Assembly: GCA_963781265.1 (NCBI GenBank)
Contig: CAWAFH010000001.1
Span: 112,610-176,609, forward strand
Source of the DNA: WHSW01 sp963781265
Lineage (GTDB): Bacteria; Actinomycetota; Thermoleophilia; Solirubrobacterales; 70-9
Length of the DNA: 64,000 nt
Reading direction: 5' to 3'
The notes beneath the pieces were generated by a model that was given only the letters and a program-made list of their open reading frames with translations, did not search any database and was not told the DNA's origin. Position 1 is the first letter of the stretch. Every line of letters starts with the position of its first letter. Of the stretch, positions 16,537 through 24,542 are shown piece by piece. The position numbers and the translations under genes are program-made.

Positions 16537-17322
16537 ATGATCTTCGATCTCAAGAGCGGCAAGCGCCGACGCGTCGTGCAGGTCGTCTTCGGCTTCCTCG
16601 CCTTCATCTTCTTCATCAGCTTCGTCGGCTTCGGCATCGGCTCCGACGTCACCGGCGGGATCTTCGACGCGCTCGGGATCGGCGGCGGGTCGAGCTCCAG
16701 CGACCCGCAGTACGAGCAGCAGATCGAGGACGCCCAGAGCGCCGTCGACCAGAACCCCAAGAACGGCAGCGCCTACGCCGACCTGATCGCCGCCTACTAC
16801 GGCTCCGCCCAGCAGGGGATCTCGCGTGACGCGCAGACCGGCCAGATCTCGGTCAGCGCCGACGCGCAGACCGATCTGGAGCACGCCGCGCAGGCGTGGG
16901 ACGACTACTACAAGACCAAGCCGGACAAGCCGAGCACGACGGCCGCCGCGAGCGCCGTTCAGGTCTTCGTCCTGCTCAACGACGCGACGGGCGCCGCCCA
17001 GGCGCAGGAGATCGTCGCCGCCGATCAGAACACCTTCTCCGCCTACGCCCAGCTGGCGCTCTACCTGTATGCGGACAACAAGATCAAGGAGGGCGACGCC
17101 GCGGGCGACAAGGCCGTCGCGCTCGCCGATCCGTCGAACCGCAAGCAGGTCCAGAAGACGATCGACGGCTACCGCGAGCAGGCGATCAAGTTCCAGCAGC
17201 AGCTCGAAGAGCAGCAGCAACAGGGCGGTTCCGACCAGGGCCAGTCGCAGCTCGAGAACCCGTTCGGCGGGCTCGGAACCGGCGCTCCGGCGCCGGCCGC
17301 TCCGGGCGCCACCACCCCCTGA
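16537..17322 (+). CDS. Membrane-anchored TPR-like protein
   Basis: The 261-residue product has a basic N-terminus, one membrane helix at about residues 14-37 (VVFGFLAFIFFISFVGFGIG), then helical repeats resembling tetratricopeptide units (YEQQIEDAQSAVDQNPKNGS, FSAYAQLALYLYADNKIKEG). The Gln-rich tail ends in a Gly/Ala/Pro-rich segment. It looks like a scaffold or chaperone-type membrane protein; no enzymatic motif is visible. It follows tatC by 30 nt, with TACGCT in the gap as a possible -10 box. Confidence 0.7.
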   Translation: MIFDLKSGKRRRVVQVVFGFLAFIFFISFVGFGIGSDVTGGIFDALGIGGGSSSSDPQYEQQIEDAQSAVDQNPKNGSAYADLIAAYYGSAQQGISRDAQTGQISVSADAQTDLEHAAQAWDDYYKTKPDKPSTTAAASAVQVFVLLNDATGAAQAQEIVAADQNTFSAYAQLALYLYADNKIKEGDAAGDKAVALADPSNRKQVQKTIDGYREQAIKFQQQLEEQQQQGGSDQGQSQLENPFGGLGTGAPAPAAPGATTP

Positions 17323-17353
17323 TCGCGCGCCGCGACGGGCTGAACCCGCTCGC

Positions 17354-17359
17354 TACCAT
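17354..17359 (+). promoter_or_regulatory. -10 box of tRNA-Lys
   Basis: TACCAT lies 8 nt before the 5' end of the tRNA, the usual distance for a transcription start just ahead of the mature end. Confidence 0.5.
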
Positions 17360-17367
17360 GCCCCACC

Positions 17368-17440
17368 GGGCCGTTAGCTCAGCTGGTAGAGCAGGAGACT
17401 CTTAATCTCAAGGTCACAGGTTCGATCCCTGTACGGCCCA
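17368..17440 (+). tRNA. tRNA-Lys (anticodon CTT)
   Basis: The 73-nt gene folds as a full cloverleaf. The acceptor arms GGGCCGT and ACGGCCC pair fully, the D-arm contains AGCTCAGCTGGTAGAGC, the anticodon loop is CTCTTAA with anticodon CTT, and the T-arm contains GGTTCGATCC. No CCA is encoded. Its 3' 45 nt are duplicated at 18524-18568. Confidence 0.95.
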
Positions 17441-17442
17441 TC
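17396..17442 (+). repeat. att-like direct repeat, left copy (tRNA 3' part)
   Basis: The 47 nt covering the anticodon arm to just past the tRNA 3' end recur at 18524-18570 with two mismatches. This copy is part of the intact tRNA. Confidence 0.75.
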
Positions 17443-17479
17443 TCGGCGACTCCCGCGACAGGCGGGATACTGGGTGGCG

Positions 17480-17887
17480 ATGTCGCAGGAGAACGTCGAT
17501 CAGGCGCACCGCGCCGCTGATGCGTACGGCCGCCGCGACATCGACGCGATACTCGAGGAGCTCGACCCCGAGGTCGAGTGGCACTCGGCGCTTTCGACCG
17601 TGCTCAGCGGGGAAGCGACGGTCTACAAGGGACACGACGGCGTCCGTGAGTGGTTTCGAGAACTCGACGATGCTTTCGACGAGATCCACGTCGAGTACTC
17701 GGAGATCCGCGAGCTGGGAGACCGAGTCGTTGCCATCGGCCGCATCCGCACGCGCGGGAGAGAAAGCGGGGCCGAAACAAAGTCCCCGCTCGCCGCCGTG
17801 AGCGACCTCAGAAACGGCAAGGCCGTCCGGGTTCGGACCTACCTCGATCCCAAAGAGGCCCTCGAAGCCGCCGGGCTCGAGGAGTAG
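17480..17887 (+). CDS. SnoaL-like NTF2-fold protein
   Basis: The 135-residue protein starts MSQENVDQAHRAADAYGRRD and ends EALEAAGLEE, the form of a large actinobacterial NTF2/SnoaL-like family with a cone-shaped ligand pocket. The middle contains the typical DPEVEWHS strand and a GHDGVREWFREL turn. No specific substrate or reaction can be assigned. ATG 17480 was chosen over GTG 17474 because family members share this start. A GATACT box lies just upstream. It is the first of a tandem array inside the tRNA-flanked segment. Confidence 0.75.
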   Translation: MSQENVDQAHRAADAYGRRDIDAILEELDPEVEWHSALSTVLSGEATVYKGHDGVREWFRELDDAFDEIHVEYSEIRELGDRVVAIGRIRTRGRESGAETKSPLAAVSDLRNGKAVRVRTYLDPKEALEAAGLEE

Positions 17888-17890
17888 GCG

Positions 17891-18289
17891 ATGTCGAAGG
17901 AGAACGTGGAGATCGTGCGGGCGATCTATGCGGCGGTCGATCGGGGCGATCTCGAGCTGGCCAACTCGTTCATCCACCCGGAGATCGAGTTCCACACATA
18001 CGTGCACTCGCCGGAGGCTGGTGTCTATCGCGGCAAGGAGGCGGTCCAGGAGTACAACGAGACCCTGTTCGGGCAGTTCGAGAGCCTCCGCGTCGAGGTC
18101 GAGGAGCTGATCGACGCCGGCGATCGGGTGGTCGTCGTGAGCACGCAACACGCGGTGCCGAAGGGCGGTCAGCAGGTGATCGAGGTGCACATGGCCGAGC
18201 TCTGGACCGTCCGGGATTCCCTGCTCGCCGAGCGGCACTCGTATTCGACGAAGGATCAGGCGCTCGAAGCCGCCGGGCTGTCGGAGTAG
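17891..18289 (+). CDS. SnoaL-like NTF2-fold protein, second of tandem array
   Basis: The 132-residue paralogue of the preceding gene starts 3 nt after its stop. It begins MSKENVEIVRAIYAAVDRGD and ends QALEAAGLSE. The characteristic HPEIEFHTYVHSPEAGVYRG stretch and the DRVVVVSTQ strand fit the NTF2 fold. Function is unknown; the pair is probably co-transcribed. Nucleotides near the 3' end (CTCGAAGCCGCCGG) are identical in all three array members, consistent with local duplication or recombination. Confidence 0.75.
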   Translation: MSKENVEIVRAIYAAVDRGDLELANSFIHPEIEFHTYVHSPEAGVYRGKEAVQEYNETLFGQFESLRVEVEELIDAGDRVVVVSTQHAVPKGGQQVIEVHMAELWTVRDSLLAERHSYSTKDQALEAAGLSE

Positions 18290-18387
18290 GGACCGTCTAC
18301 TCGAAGTTTCGCGATGGTCGGATCGGCGAGGCGCGCAACTTCCTCACTTGGCGCGAGGCCCTCGAAGCCGCCGGGATGAGCGAGTAG
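18290..18387 (+). pseudogene. SnoaL C-terminal fragment
   Basis: After the preceding stop the sequence encodes VYSKFRDGRIGEARNFLTW and EALEAAGMSE before a stop at 18385-18387. This is the last third of a SnoaL-like protein without its N-terminal part, so it is a truncated third array member. Confidence 0.7.
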
Positions 18388-18523
18388 GCGAGATGGGCAA
18401 CGGGTGGGCAACGCGCCACCCCCATGACCTGCCGCAAACCGGCGAGCAAAGCCGCAGGCACGAACTCCGCGCTCCAGTTACGGAGAACGCCGACCAGCGG
18501 CAACCAGCCGCAACTCCCGGATC
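18388..18523. other. Non-coding remnant between SnoaL fragment and displaced tRNA end
   Basis: There is no convincing gene here. TGGGCAACG occurs twice 11 bp apart (18394-18402 and 18405-18413), the kind of short direct repeat found near recombinase arm sites. That reading is speculative. Confidence 0.35.
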
Positions 18524-18570
18524 AGACTCTTAGTCTCAAGGTCACAGGTTCGATCCCTGTATGGCCCATC
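18524..18570 (+). repeat. att-like direct repeat, right copy (displaced tRNA-Lys 3' end)
   Basis: This copy matches 17396-17442 at 45 of 47 positions and includes the anticodon loop, T-arm and 3' acceptor strand. The 5' half of a tRNA is absent here, so it is not a functional tRNA. Confidence 0.75.
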
Positions 18571-18636
18571 GATCGTCGTCTTTCCTCCGACGCCCGAAGG
18601 CACCTCGGTTCGCCGCCAACCTGAGATAGTTCGGGT

Positions 18637-19158
18637 GTGTCGGATCGTCGTGAAGCTCGTCCGGACTTACCGGAGGTACTGCGCCTTCCGGCCGTCAAGG
18701 AGAGCGTCCCGGCCGCCCGCCACGCGGTGTCCGCGATCGCGGTCGCCCACAGCCTCGATCAATTCGCCGTCCAGACGGTGGTCTCGGAGCTGGTCGGCAA
18801 CGCCGTGGTGCATGCCTACGTCGGCCGCGAGCCCGGCCCGATCGTCGTCGTCGTTCGCGTGATTCGCGACCTGTTCGTGGTCACCGTCGCCGACGGCGGG
18901 ATCGGGATGAAGCCACGCCTCGACTCACCGGGTCTCGGGATCGGGATCCCGCTCGCGGGCAAGCTCACCCACGACCTGCGGATCGAGGCCGACGACAGCG
19001 GGACGACGATCTCGGCCAGCTTCGAGCTCTCGCGGGCCGCGGCGACCGCCGTCGAGAGCATCGGCGCGCTGATCGACCGCGAGATCGTCGAGGCGCGGCG
19101 TCTGCTGGACGCTCCGGTGCGCGAGCGGGACCGGATGCCGGAGGCGATGCGGCGCTAG
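18637..19158 (+). CDS. Anti-sigma factor serine kinase-like ATPase (RsbW/SpoIIAB family)
   Basis: The 173-residue protein has a GHKL ATPase fold: N box ELVGNAVVHAY, G1 box VADGGIGM and G2-like GLGIGIPLAGKL. Stand-alone ATPases of this type phosphorylate STAS antagonists and hold sigma factors inactive. Its C-terminus carries a helical extension after the ATPase core. GTG 18637 is the start. Two STAS proteins are encoded on the opposite strand directly downstream, the nearer one ending 4 nt into this gene, so a partner-switching module is likely. No sigma factor gene is in the window. Confidence 0.78.
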   Translation: MSDRREARPDLPEVLRLPAVKESVPAARHAVSAIAVAHSLDQFAVQTVVSELVGNAVVHAYVGREPGPIVVVVRVIRDLFVVTVADGGIGMKPRLDSPGLGIGIPLAGKLTHDLRIEADDSGTTISASFELSRAAATAVESIGALIDREIVEARRLLDAPVRERDRMPEAMRR

Positions 19159-19502
19159 CCGAGCTCGGGGCGGTGAACGAGCGCCGAGCCCTCGAGCAGC
19201 AGCCCGGTCATCTCGAACAGCCGCGCAACGTCACCCTGGACGTTGGTGACCGAGAGCTCACCGCCGGCCGCCCGGAACTGTCGCGCGGTCTGGACGAGCA
19301 CCTTGAGCCCGGTCGAGTCGACGAAGCGGCAGCGGTCGAGGTCGAGGCAGATCGAGTCGCTCGGCTTCCCCGCCCGCTCGATCGCCTCGGTGAGCTGGTC
19401 GGCGACCGAGAGGTCGAGCTCGCCCTCGACCGAGAGCACGAGCGGGCCGTCGCCCGAATCGTCGCGGACCGAGAACGGTGGGTGCTCGTCGAGCGCCGCC
19501 AT
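19155..19502 (-). CDS. STAS-domain anti-anti-sigma factor
   Basis: The 115-residue protein shows the STAS fold: LVLSVEGELDLSVADQLTEA, then SICLDLDRCRFVDSTGLKVL. The serine of DSTG is the site phosphorylated by RsbW-type kinases. It is presumed to release a sigma factor by binding the kinase encoded convergently next door. The 123 nt between it and the next STAS gene hold no evident feature. Confidence 0.85.
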   Translation of the reverse strand: MAALDEHPPFSVRDDSGDGPLVLSVEGELDLSVADQLTEAIERAGKPSDSICLDLDRCRFVDSTGLKVLVQTARQFRAAGGELSVTNVQGDVARLFEMTGLLLEGSALVHRPELG

Positions 19503-19625
19503 CGGGCGATCCTAATGGGTGGCGCGCCGCCTCAGGGCTCGGGGGCCGCTTGCGTGCCGCATCAGCGGGTAGCGACTGCCAATGGCCTCCACCGTCGCCG
19601 CCGCCGGGATCGAATCCGACGCCGC

Positions 19626-19997
19626 TCAGTCGATCGCGAGCGCTGCCTCGAGCGCCCGCTCGACGGTCGGCAGGATCGGGATCGTGCGGTCGATCCCCGC
19701 GAGCTCGAGCACGGCGAGCGCGTCCGACTCCGGCCGGCAGGCGATCGCAATGCGGATCTGCCCGTTGGTGAGCGCCCGAGCCGCGCCGACGATCGTCGCC
19801 AGCGCGGTCGAATCCAAGAACGTGCAAGCCGTCAGGTCGATCACGAGCACGCGCTCTGGGTCGGCCGACGCGATCGACAGCACCCGGGATGCCTTCGGGG
19901 CGGTGTTGAGGTCGAATTCGCCGCGCACAGCGACGATCCGAGCCTGCGGCTCCACCACCTCGAGCAGTTCGAATTCAGGGATGTTCACTCGCACCAC
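19626..19997 (-). CDS. STAS-domain anti-anti-sigma factor, second paralogue
   Basis: This 123-residue STAS protein has ARIVAVRGEFDLNTAPKASR and VLVIDLTACTFLDSTALATI, with the phosphorylatable serine in DSTA. It is read in the same direction as, and upstream of, the other STAS gene but differs clearly in sequence, so the two may respond to different phosphatases or kinases. GTG 19997 was taken as start; GTG 19994 is equally possible. Confidence 0.85.
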   Translation of the reverse strand: MVRVNIPEFELLEVVEPQARIVAVRGEFDLNTAPKASRVLSIASADPERVLVIDLTACTFLDSTALATIVGAARALTNGQIRIAIACRPESDALAVLELAGIDRTIPILPTVERALEAALAID

Positions 19998-20053
19998 CGG
20001 ACGCCCGGTTACCCGCGATCAGCTTCTAGACACCGACCCCAAGGAGGCACACG

Positions 20054-20539
20054 ATGGCTGAAAAACCGCTCGAGGTCTACCTCAACGATCATCTTGGCGG
20101 ATCGACCCTCGGCGCCGACCTCGCCGGCCAGATCGCCGACCGCGCGGAGGGAACGCCGTTCGCCGAGGCGGCGCGGCGGCTCGCGGCAGAGATCGAGGAG
20201 GATCGCGAGACGCTGGTCGCGCTGATGGACGCCCTCGACGTCAGCCGCAACCCCGTCAAGCAGGTGACGGGCTGGATTGCCGAGAAGGCGAGCCGCGTGA
20301 AGTTCAGCGGCGCCGGGTCCGGAGCGGCCGATCACGGCATGTTCATGGCGATCGAGACGCTGAGGCTGGGCGTGGCCGGGAAGCGGTGCCTGTGGATCTC
20401 GCTCGCGCGGGTGCGCGCCCAGCACCGCCCGCTGGCCGACCTCGACCTCGAGGGATTGATCGAGCGAGCCTCCGGCCAGGAGGAGGTCCTCGAGCGCGAG
20501 CGCCTCGCCTGCGGGGACCGGGCGCTGGCGGGCGCATAA
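20054..20539 (+). CDS. Uncharacterised helical protein
   Basis: The 161-residue protein starts behind a strong Shine-Dalgarno (AAGGAGG at 20041-20047). The sequence VYLNDHLGGSTLGADLAGQI and the regularly spaced acidic residues suggest a four-helix, ferritin-like bundle of a type common in actinobacteria, without an assigned function. No signal peptide or membrane segment is visible. It lies apart from both neighbours, and the strong ribosome binding site suggests high expression. Confidence 0.6.
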   Translation: MAEKPLEVYLNDHLGGSTLGADLAGQIADRAEGTPFAEAARRLAAEIEEDRETLVALMDALDVSRNPVKQVTGWIAEKASRVKFSGAGSGAADHGMFMAIETLRLGVAGKRCLWISLARVRAQHRPLADLDLEGLIERASGQEEVLERERLACGDRALAGA

Positions 20540-20556
20540 CGAGCGGCCCCGGGGCA

Positions 20557-20562
20557 TAGGAT
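20557..20562 (+). promoter_or_regulatory. -10 box for the exported hydrolase gene
   Basis: TAGGAT lies 6 nt before GTG 20569, the leaderless spacing seen repeatedly in this window. Confidence 0.5.
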
Positions 20563-20568
20563 GGGCGC

Positions 20569-23034
20569 GTGAAGCGGCGGGAGGAGCCCTGCGTCCGGCT
20601 CGGGTTGGTGTTCGTTGCTGCGCTCGCGCTGTGCCTGGTGCTCCCGGCCGGGTCGAGCGCGAGGCTGAAGGCGCGGGCGCTGACGACCAGCCAGGCGGCG
20701 ATCCTGGATCACGGCTTCAAGGTCAAGCTCGCCAACCCCGGCCGGTCGGACCGGCAAGGGCGGGTCAGGGTGAGGACGAGGACCTTCGACGAGCCGGCCC
20801 GCAAGCTCCTGACCAAGCCCAAGCGCGTCCGCGTCGAAGCCCATTCGAGGCGTCGCGTGCGCCTGCGTCTGACCCCGTTCGGCCGCGAGGCGGTGAGCGA
20901 ATGCGGCGCCCGGAAGCTCGTGTTCGAGTTCAAGCGCTCGGTGAAGCGCCGCGGTGAGCTGAGCCGGACGAGCGCGGTCTGCGCGCCGAAGCCGATCGAC
21001 CTGAGCCGGGCCGGCGAGTGCGACTTCATCGGCCAGCAGGACGGGTCGCTGTGCATGCTGCCGTTCCCCGACGACTTCTATACCGCCGCCGACGCGCCGA
21101 GCGCGACGGGCCGGCGGATCGATTTCAAGTCCGCGGCGATGCCCGCGAACGGCTCCGGGACGCCGGTCGCCCCCGGGCCGTACAACCTGGGCGACGGCTT
21201 CAGCCCGGGTCAATCGATCGTGCTCAAGGTCCCGGGCCTCGATACTCCGGCGGCGCTCGCGCGGACCGACCCGGTGGCGCTCAACCATCTCGGGCGCTTC
21301 GCGGCCCCGGACGCGCCGGTGGTCGTGGTCGACGCCGAGAGCGGCGAGCGCGTCCCCATCTGGGTCGAGCTCGACTCCAACGCCACCAGCGCCGCGAAGA
21401 CCGCGCTGATGGTCAACCCGGCGGTCAACCTGCGGTCGGGGCACCGCTACATCGTGGCGCTGCGCGACCTCCGCTCCGCCGACGGGTCGACCATCCCGGC
21501 GCCCGAGGGCTTCCGCTACTACCGCGACGACCTGCCGTCCTCCGAGCCCGCGATCGAGGCCCAGCGCGGTCGCTTCGATTCGATCTTCGAGAGCCTGCGC
21601 GGCGCCGGGATCCGGCGCTCGAACCTCTACCTGGCGTGGGACTTCACGGTCGCCAGCGACCTCAACATCGCCGGGCGGGCCCTGCACATGCGCGACGACG
21701 CCTTCGCCGGGCTCGGGGACGCGACCATGGGCGACCTGACCGCTCAGGGCACGGCGCCGGCGTTCAGCATCGATTCGGTTCAGAACTTCGCCCCGGGGAG
21801 CGGCCCGGGTCAGGACGACGAGGTGGCCCGCGAGATCGAGGGCACGTACACCGTGCCGTGCTATCTCGCGCCCGACTGCGAGCCCGGCGGGCGCTTTGCG
21901 CTCGGGGCCGACGGGATGCCGACCCGGCACGGTGACTACGAGGCGAACTTCGACTGCATCGTCCCGCGGATCTCGGTCGACGGCCCGAGCCCCGTGAGCG
22001 TGCGCCCGTCGCTGTACGGACACGGGCTGTTCGGCACCGCCGACCAGGTCCACGGCCAGTACCAGAAGGACCTGGCCAACGACCATGGGTTCATCCTCTG
22101 CGCCACCGACGAGATCGGGATGGCGTCCGAGGACATTCCCAACACCGTCGGCATCCTCGGCGACCTCTCGGACTTCCCCGAGCTCGCCGACCGCCTCCAG
22201 CAGGGGCTGCTCAACGAGCTCTTCCTCGGCCGCCTGATGCTGAACCCCGCCGGCTTCAGCTCCGATCCCGCCTTCCACGCCGACGGGCTGACGACCGGCT
22301 CGCAGGACGTGATCGACCACGCGCGCCTCTTCTACGACGGCAACAGCCAGGGCGGGATCATGGGCGGCGCGCTCGCGGCGATCGCCCCCGACTTCACCCG
22401 GGCGGCGCTCGGGGTGCCGGCGATGCGCTACTCGATCCTGTTGCCCCGCTCGGTCGACTACGACGAGTTCGCCGTGCTGCTGAACGCGGCCTACCCGGAC
22501 GAGCTCTCCCGCCCGCTGCTGCTCTCGATGATCCAGATGCTCTGGGACCGCGGCGAGCCCAACGGCTACGCGAACCGGATGACCACCGACCCGCTGCCGA
22601 ACACGCCCGCGCACACGGTGCTGCTCGGGCCGGCGATCGGCGACCACCAGGTCACCAACTGGATGACCGACGTCGAGGCGCGCACGATCGGTGCGTCCGC
22701 GCACGACCCGGTCGTCGACCCGGGCCGCTGGCCCGACACCGACGTCCTCTGGAACGTGCCCAGAATCGCCGCGTACCCGTTCACCGGCTCGGCGATCGCC
22801 TACAACGACTTCGGGCCGGTGCGCCCCGATCCGCTCAACCCCGGGCAGACGATCGGGACGCCGCCGGCGCCGCTCACCAACACGCCGAACCGCGTCGGCG
22901 AGGACCCGCACGGAGCGCCGCGGGGGATCCCGCTCGGCCTCGCCGAGGTCTCGAACTTCCTCCAGATCGACGGCGCGATCCTGAACGCCTGTGGCCCGAG
23001 CCCGTGCTACGGCGGCGGCTGGACTGGCCTGTAG
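20569..23034 (+). CDS. Large exported alpha/beta-hydrolase-like protein
   Basis: The 821-residue protein has an N-terminal signal peptide (LGLVFVAALALCLVLPAGSSA). A basic beta-rich domain of about 110 residues follows. From about residue 145 a large secreted domain starts with CDFIGQQDGSLCMLPFPDDFY. A nucleophile-elbow motif, DGNSQGGIMGG, is visible around nt 22340 (G-x-S-x-G), as in lipases and esterases. The layout recalls exported lipase-like proteins with N-terminal Ig-like regions, but the substrate is unknown. Paired cysteines (CYLAPDC, CGPSPC) suit an extracellular location. Confidence 0.65.
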   Translation: MKRREEPCVRLGLVFVAALALCLVLPAGSSARLKARALTTSQAAILDHGFKVKLANPGRSDRQGRVRVRTRTFDEPARKLLTKPKRVRVEAHSRRRVRLRLTPFGREAVSECGARKLVFEFKRSVKRRGELSRTSAVCAPKPIDLSRAGECDFIGQQDGSLCMLPFPDDFYTAADAPSATGRRIDFKSAAMPANGSGTPVAPGPYNLGDGFSPGQSIVLKVPGLDTPAALARTDPVALNHLGRFAAPDAPVVVVDAESGERVPIWVELDSNATSAAKTALMVNPAVNLRSGHRYIVALRDLRSADGSTIPAPEGFRYYRDDLPSSEPAIEAQRGRFDSIFESLRGAGIRRSNLYLAWDFTVASDLNIAGRALHMRDDAFAGLGDATMGDLTAQGTAPAFSIDSVQNFAPGSGPGQDDEVAREIEGTYTVPCYLAPDCEPGGRFALGADGMPTRHGDYEANFDCIVPRISVDGPSPVSVRPSLYGHGLFGTADQVHGQYQKDLANDHGFILCATDEIGMASEDIPNTVGILGDLSDFPELADRLQQGLLNELFLGRLMLNPAGFSSDPAFHADGLTTGSQDVIDHARLFYDGNSQGGIMGGALAAIAPDFTRAALGVPAMRYSILLPRSVDYDEFAVLLNAAYPDELSRPLLLSMIQMLWDRGEPNGYANRMTTDPLPNTPAHTVLLGPAIGDHQVTNWMTDVEARTIGASAHDPVVDPGRWPDTDVLWNVPRIAAYPFTGSAIAYNDFGPVRPDPLNPGQTIGTPPAPLTNTPNRVGEDPHGAPRGIPLGLAEVSNFLQIDGAILNACGPSPCYGGGWTGL

Positions 23035-23051
23035 TCCAAGGGCCGACCGCG

Positions 23052-23936
23052 TCATGCGGGCGTCTGCCTCGGTGGGCATGTGAGACGCGCGAGCGCCCGG
23101 GCCGGGAACGGCATGTGCCGAGAGCGCCATACGTGTCGTTGCTCGAATGGCCAGGCGTAGATCGGGTTGCCGTCGCGAATGAGCTCGAGCAGGCGCGGCT
23201 CGGCGAGTTCCTCGGCGGACCACTCGTACAGACGTTGCAGGCGCGGAACGATCACCGCGTAGTCGAGCATCCGGCCGAGACGCTGCTCTTGGCCGATGTA
23301 GCGCTCGACGTCGCGGTCGAGCGGATAGCGGTCCGGGAGCACCCGTCTGAGCGAGAGGAACACCCCCGCCATCCCGAGCCGCGGATCGCCGACCAGGCGA
23401 CCGAGCGGAGCCAACCGCCCCAGCGCCAGGCGCGGCGCGGCGACGAGCGCGTGCGCGTACAGCACGCGCAGCAGTGCGACGTTCATGAAGAAGCGCTCCG
23501 GTGCGCTCTCCGCACCGGCGAGCTCCCAATGATCCAGGTAGCCGCCCACGATGCTCGCGTTGTGCGACCGGTACCAGTTACGCCCCGTCGGTCTCGCGCC
23601 GAACTCCAGCCAGAGGAGCACGGCTTGCGACGACGGCTCTCCGGCCAGGCCGCCGAGGAGCGCGACGGTTTCGCACCCATCCCGCAGCAGCCGCTCATTG
23701 ACGGCCCGCCACCAGGCGCTGCCGGGCGGTGCCGCGTCGAGCGGATCGAGCACACCCCGGCGGGCCTGCCAGTGCATGAACGACAACGCCGCCCGCCGGA
23801 ACGGCAGGTGTCGCGGCGCGCGGCCCGTCGGCCCGCGGAACACCCGGGCCATCAACGCAACCCGCGCCGCAGGATCGTCGCGCACGGCGGCGACCTGTGC
23901 CTGAGCCCGAACGAGCGCGCCTGCGTGCTGGCTCAT
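23052..23936 (-). CDS. Uncharacterised protein, 294 aa
   Basis: I do not recognise a named family. The protein is rich in Arg, Leu and aromatic residues. It contains strongly conserved-looking blocks such as SAWWRAVNERLLRDGCE, NWYRSHNASIVGGYLDHWEL and RFFMNVALLRVLYAHALV. It lacks a signal peptide and obvious membrane helices. Histidines and tryptophans in these blocks could form a metal or heme site, but nothing shows this directly. It is convergent with the hydrolase gene (17 nt apart) and diverges from a SnoaL gene. Confidence 0.55.
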   Translation of the reverse strand: MSQHAGALVRAQAQVAAVRDDPAARVALMARVFRGPTGRAPRHLPFRRAALSFMHWQARRGVLDPLDAAPPGSAWWRAVNERLLRDGCETVALLGGLAGEPSSQAVLLWLEFGARPTGRNWYRSHNASIVGGYLDHWELAGAESAPERFFMNVALLRVLYAHALVAAPRLALGRLAPLGRLVGDPRLGMAGVFLSLRRVLPDRYPLDRDVERYIGQEQRLGRMLDYAVIVPRLQRLYEWSAEELAEPRLLELIRDGNPIYAWPFEQRHVWRSRHMPFPARALARLTCPPRQTPA

Positions 23937-24018
23937 CCCCGCAAGTGATAGCCGTACGGCGACTCCTCGGGGCTATTGCCCGGTCGGGCGACCGTTCGGC
24001 GGGGATAATGCACAGGCG

Positions 24019-24414
24019 ATGTCGCAGGAGAACGTCGAGGCTTTCCATCGGGGTATCGACGCTTGGAACCGACGCGACCTTCGGGAATGGCTTCAGGGCC
24101 TGCACCCGGATGTCGAGCTGCACCCGAGCGCCGTTGCGGTGGAGGGCAGTGCTTATCACGGACGCGCAGGCGCGAGGCAGTTCTGGCTCGACATCCGGGC
24201 CTCCTTCGACGAGCTCGCGCCGACGTACGACGAGGTCCGCGGCCGCGGCAACGCGGTGGTGGCGCTGGGCCGTCTCCGCGGGCGGTCCAAGGAAGGCTTC
24301 CCGGTTGATCTGGAGTACGCGCTGGTCATGCGCTACCGCGATGGTCTCGTCATCTGGGGTCGGTCATGGTTCAACCACGCCGAAGCCCTCGAAGCCGCCG
24401 GCCTGTCGGAGTAG
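24019..24414 (+). CDS. SnoaL-like NTF2-fold protein
   Basis: The 131-residue member of the MSQENVE family is shown by its start (MSQENVEAFHRGIDAWNRRD), HPDVELHPS and the ending HAEALEAAGLSE. Its first 23 nt around the ATG are almost identical to the SnoaL gene at 17480, and the last 30 nt match the array members, while the middle diverges. GATAAT lies 9 nt before the ATG, the same promoter layout as the gene at 17480. The ligand is unknown. Confidence 0.72.
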   Translation: MSQENVEAFHRGIDAWNRRDLREWLQGLHPDVELHPSAVAVEGSAYHGRAGARQFWLDIRASFDELAPTYDEVRGRGNAVVALGRLRGRSKEGFPVDLEYALVMRYRDGLVIWGRSWFNHAEALEAAGLSE

Positions 24415-24542
24415 TTCGGCTCTCGACCGCTCGTCGAGGCGTCCGGCCGCGAATCTCGACAACTGGCCAAAGACCGCCGCTCGGTCGCAGCGCACACTTT
24501 CGGGGCAGGCAAGCCTGCGGCCCGACGCGTGGAGGGAGAGCT

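Larger units (their letters stand above)
17396..18570 (+). mobile_element. Putative tRNA-Lys integration scar carrying SnoaL genes
   Basis: A direct repeat of the tRNA-Lys 3' end (17396-17442 and 18524-18570) brackets about 1.1 kb holding two intact SnoaL-like genes and a third C-terminal fragment. An intact tRNA on one side and a displaced 3' fragment on the other is the classic footprint of tyrosine-recombinase integration into a tRNA gene. No integrase is present, so it is either a deletion remnant of a larger island or a locally duplicated segment. Confidence 0.55.

Noticed and set aside
18524..18570. Second tRNA-Lys gene
   Set aside because: Only the anticodon arm to 3' end is present; there is no D-arm or 5' acceptor strand, so it is a displaced fragment.
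20332..23529. Long minus-strand open frame opposite the exported hydrolase
   Set aside because: Composition is shadow-like (Arg/Gly/Val/Asp runs) and the plus-strand gene has a signal peptide and a G-N-S-Q-G motif.
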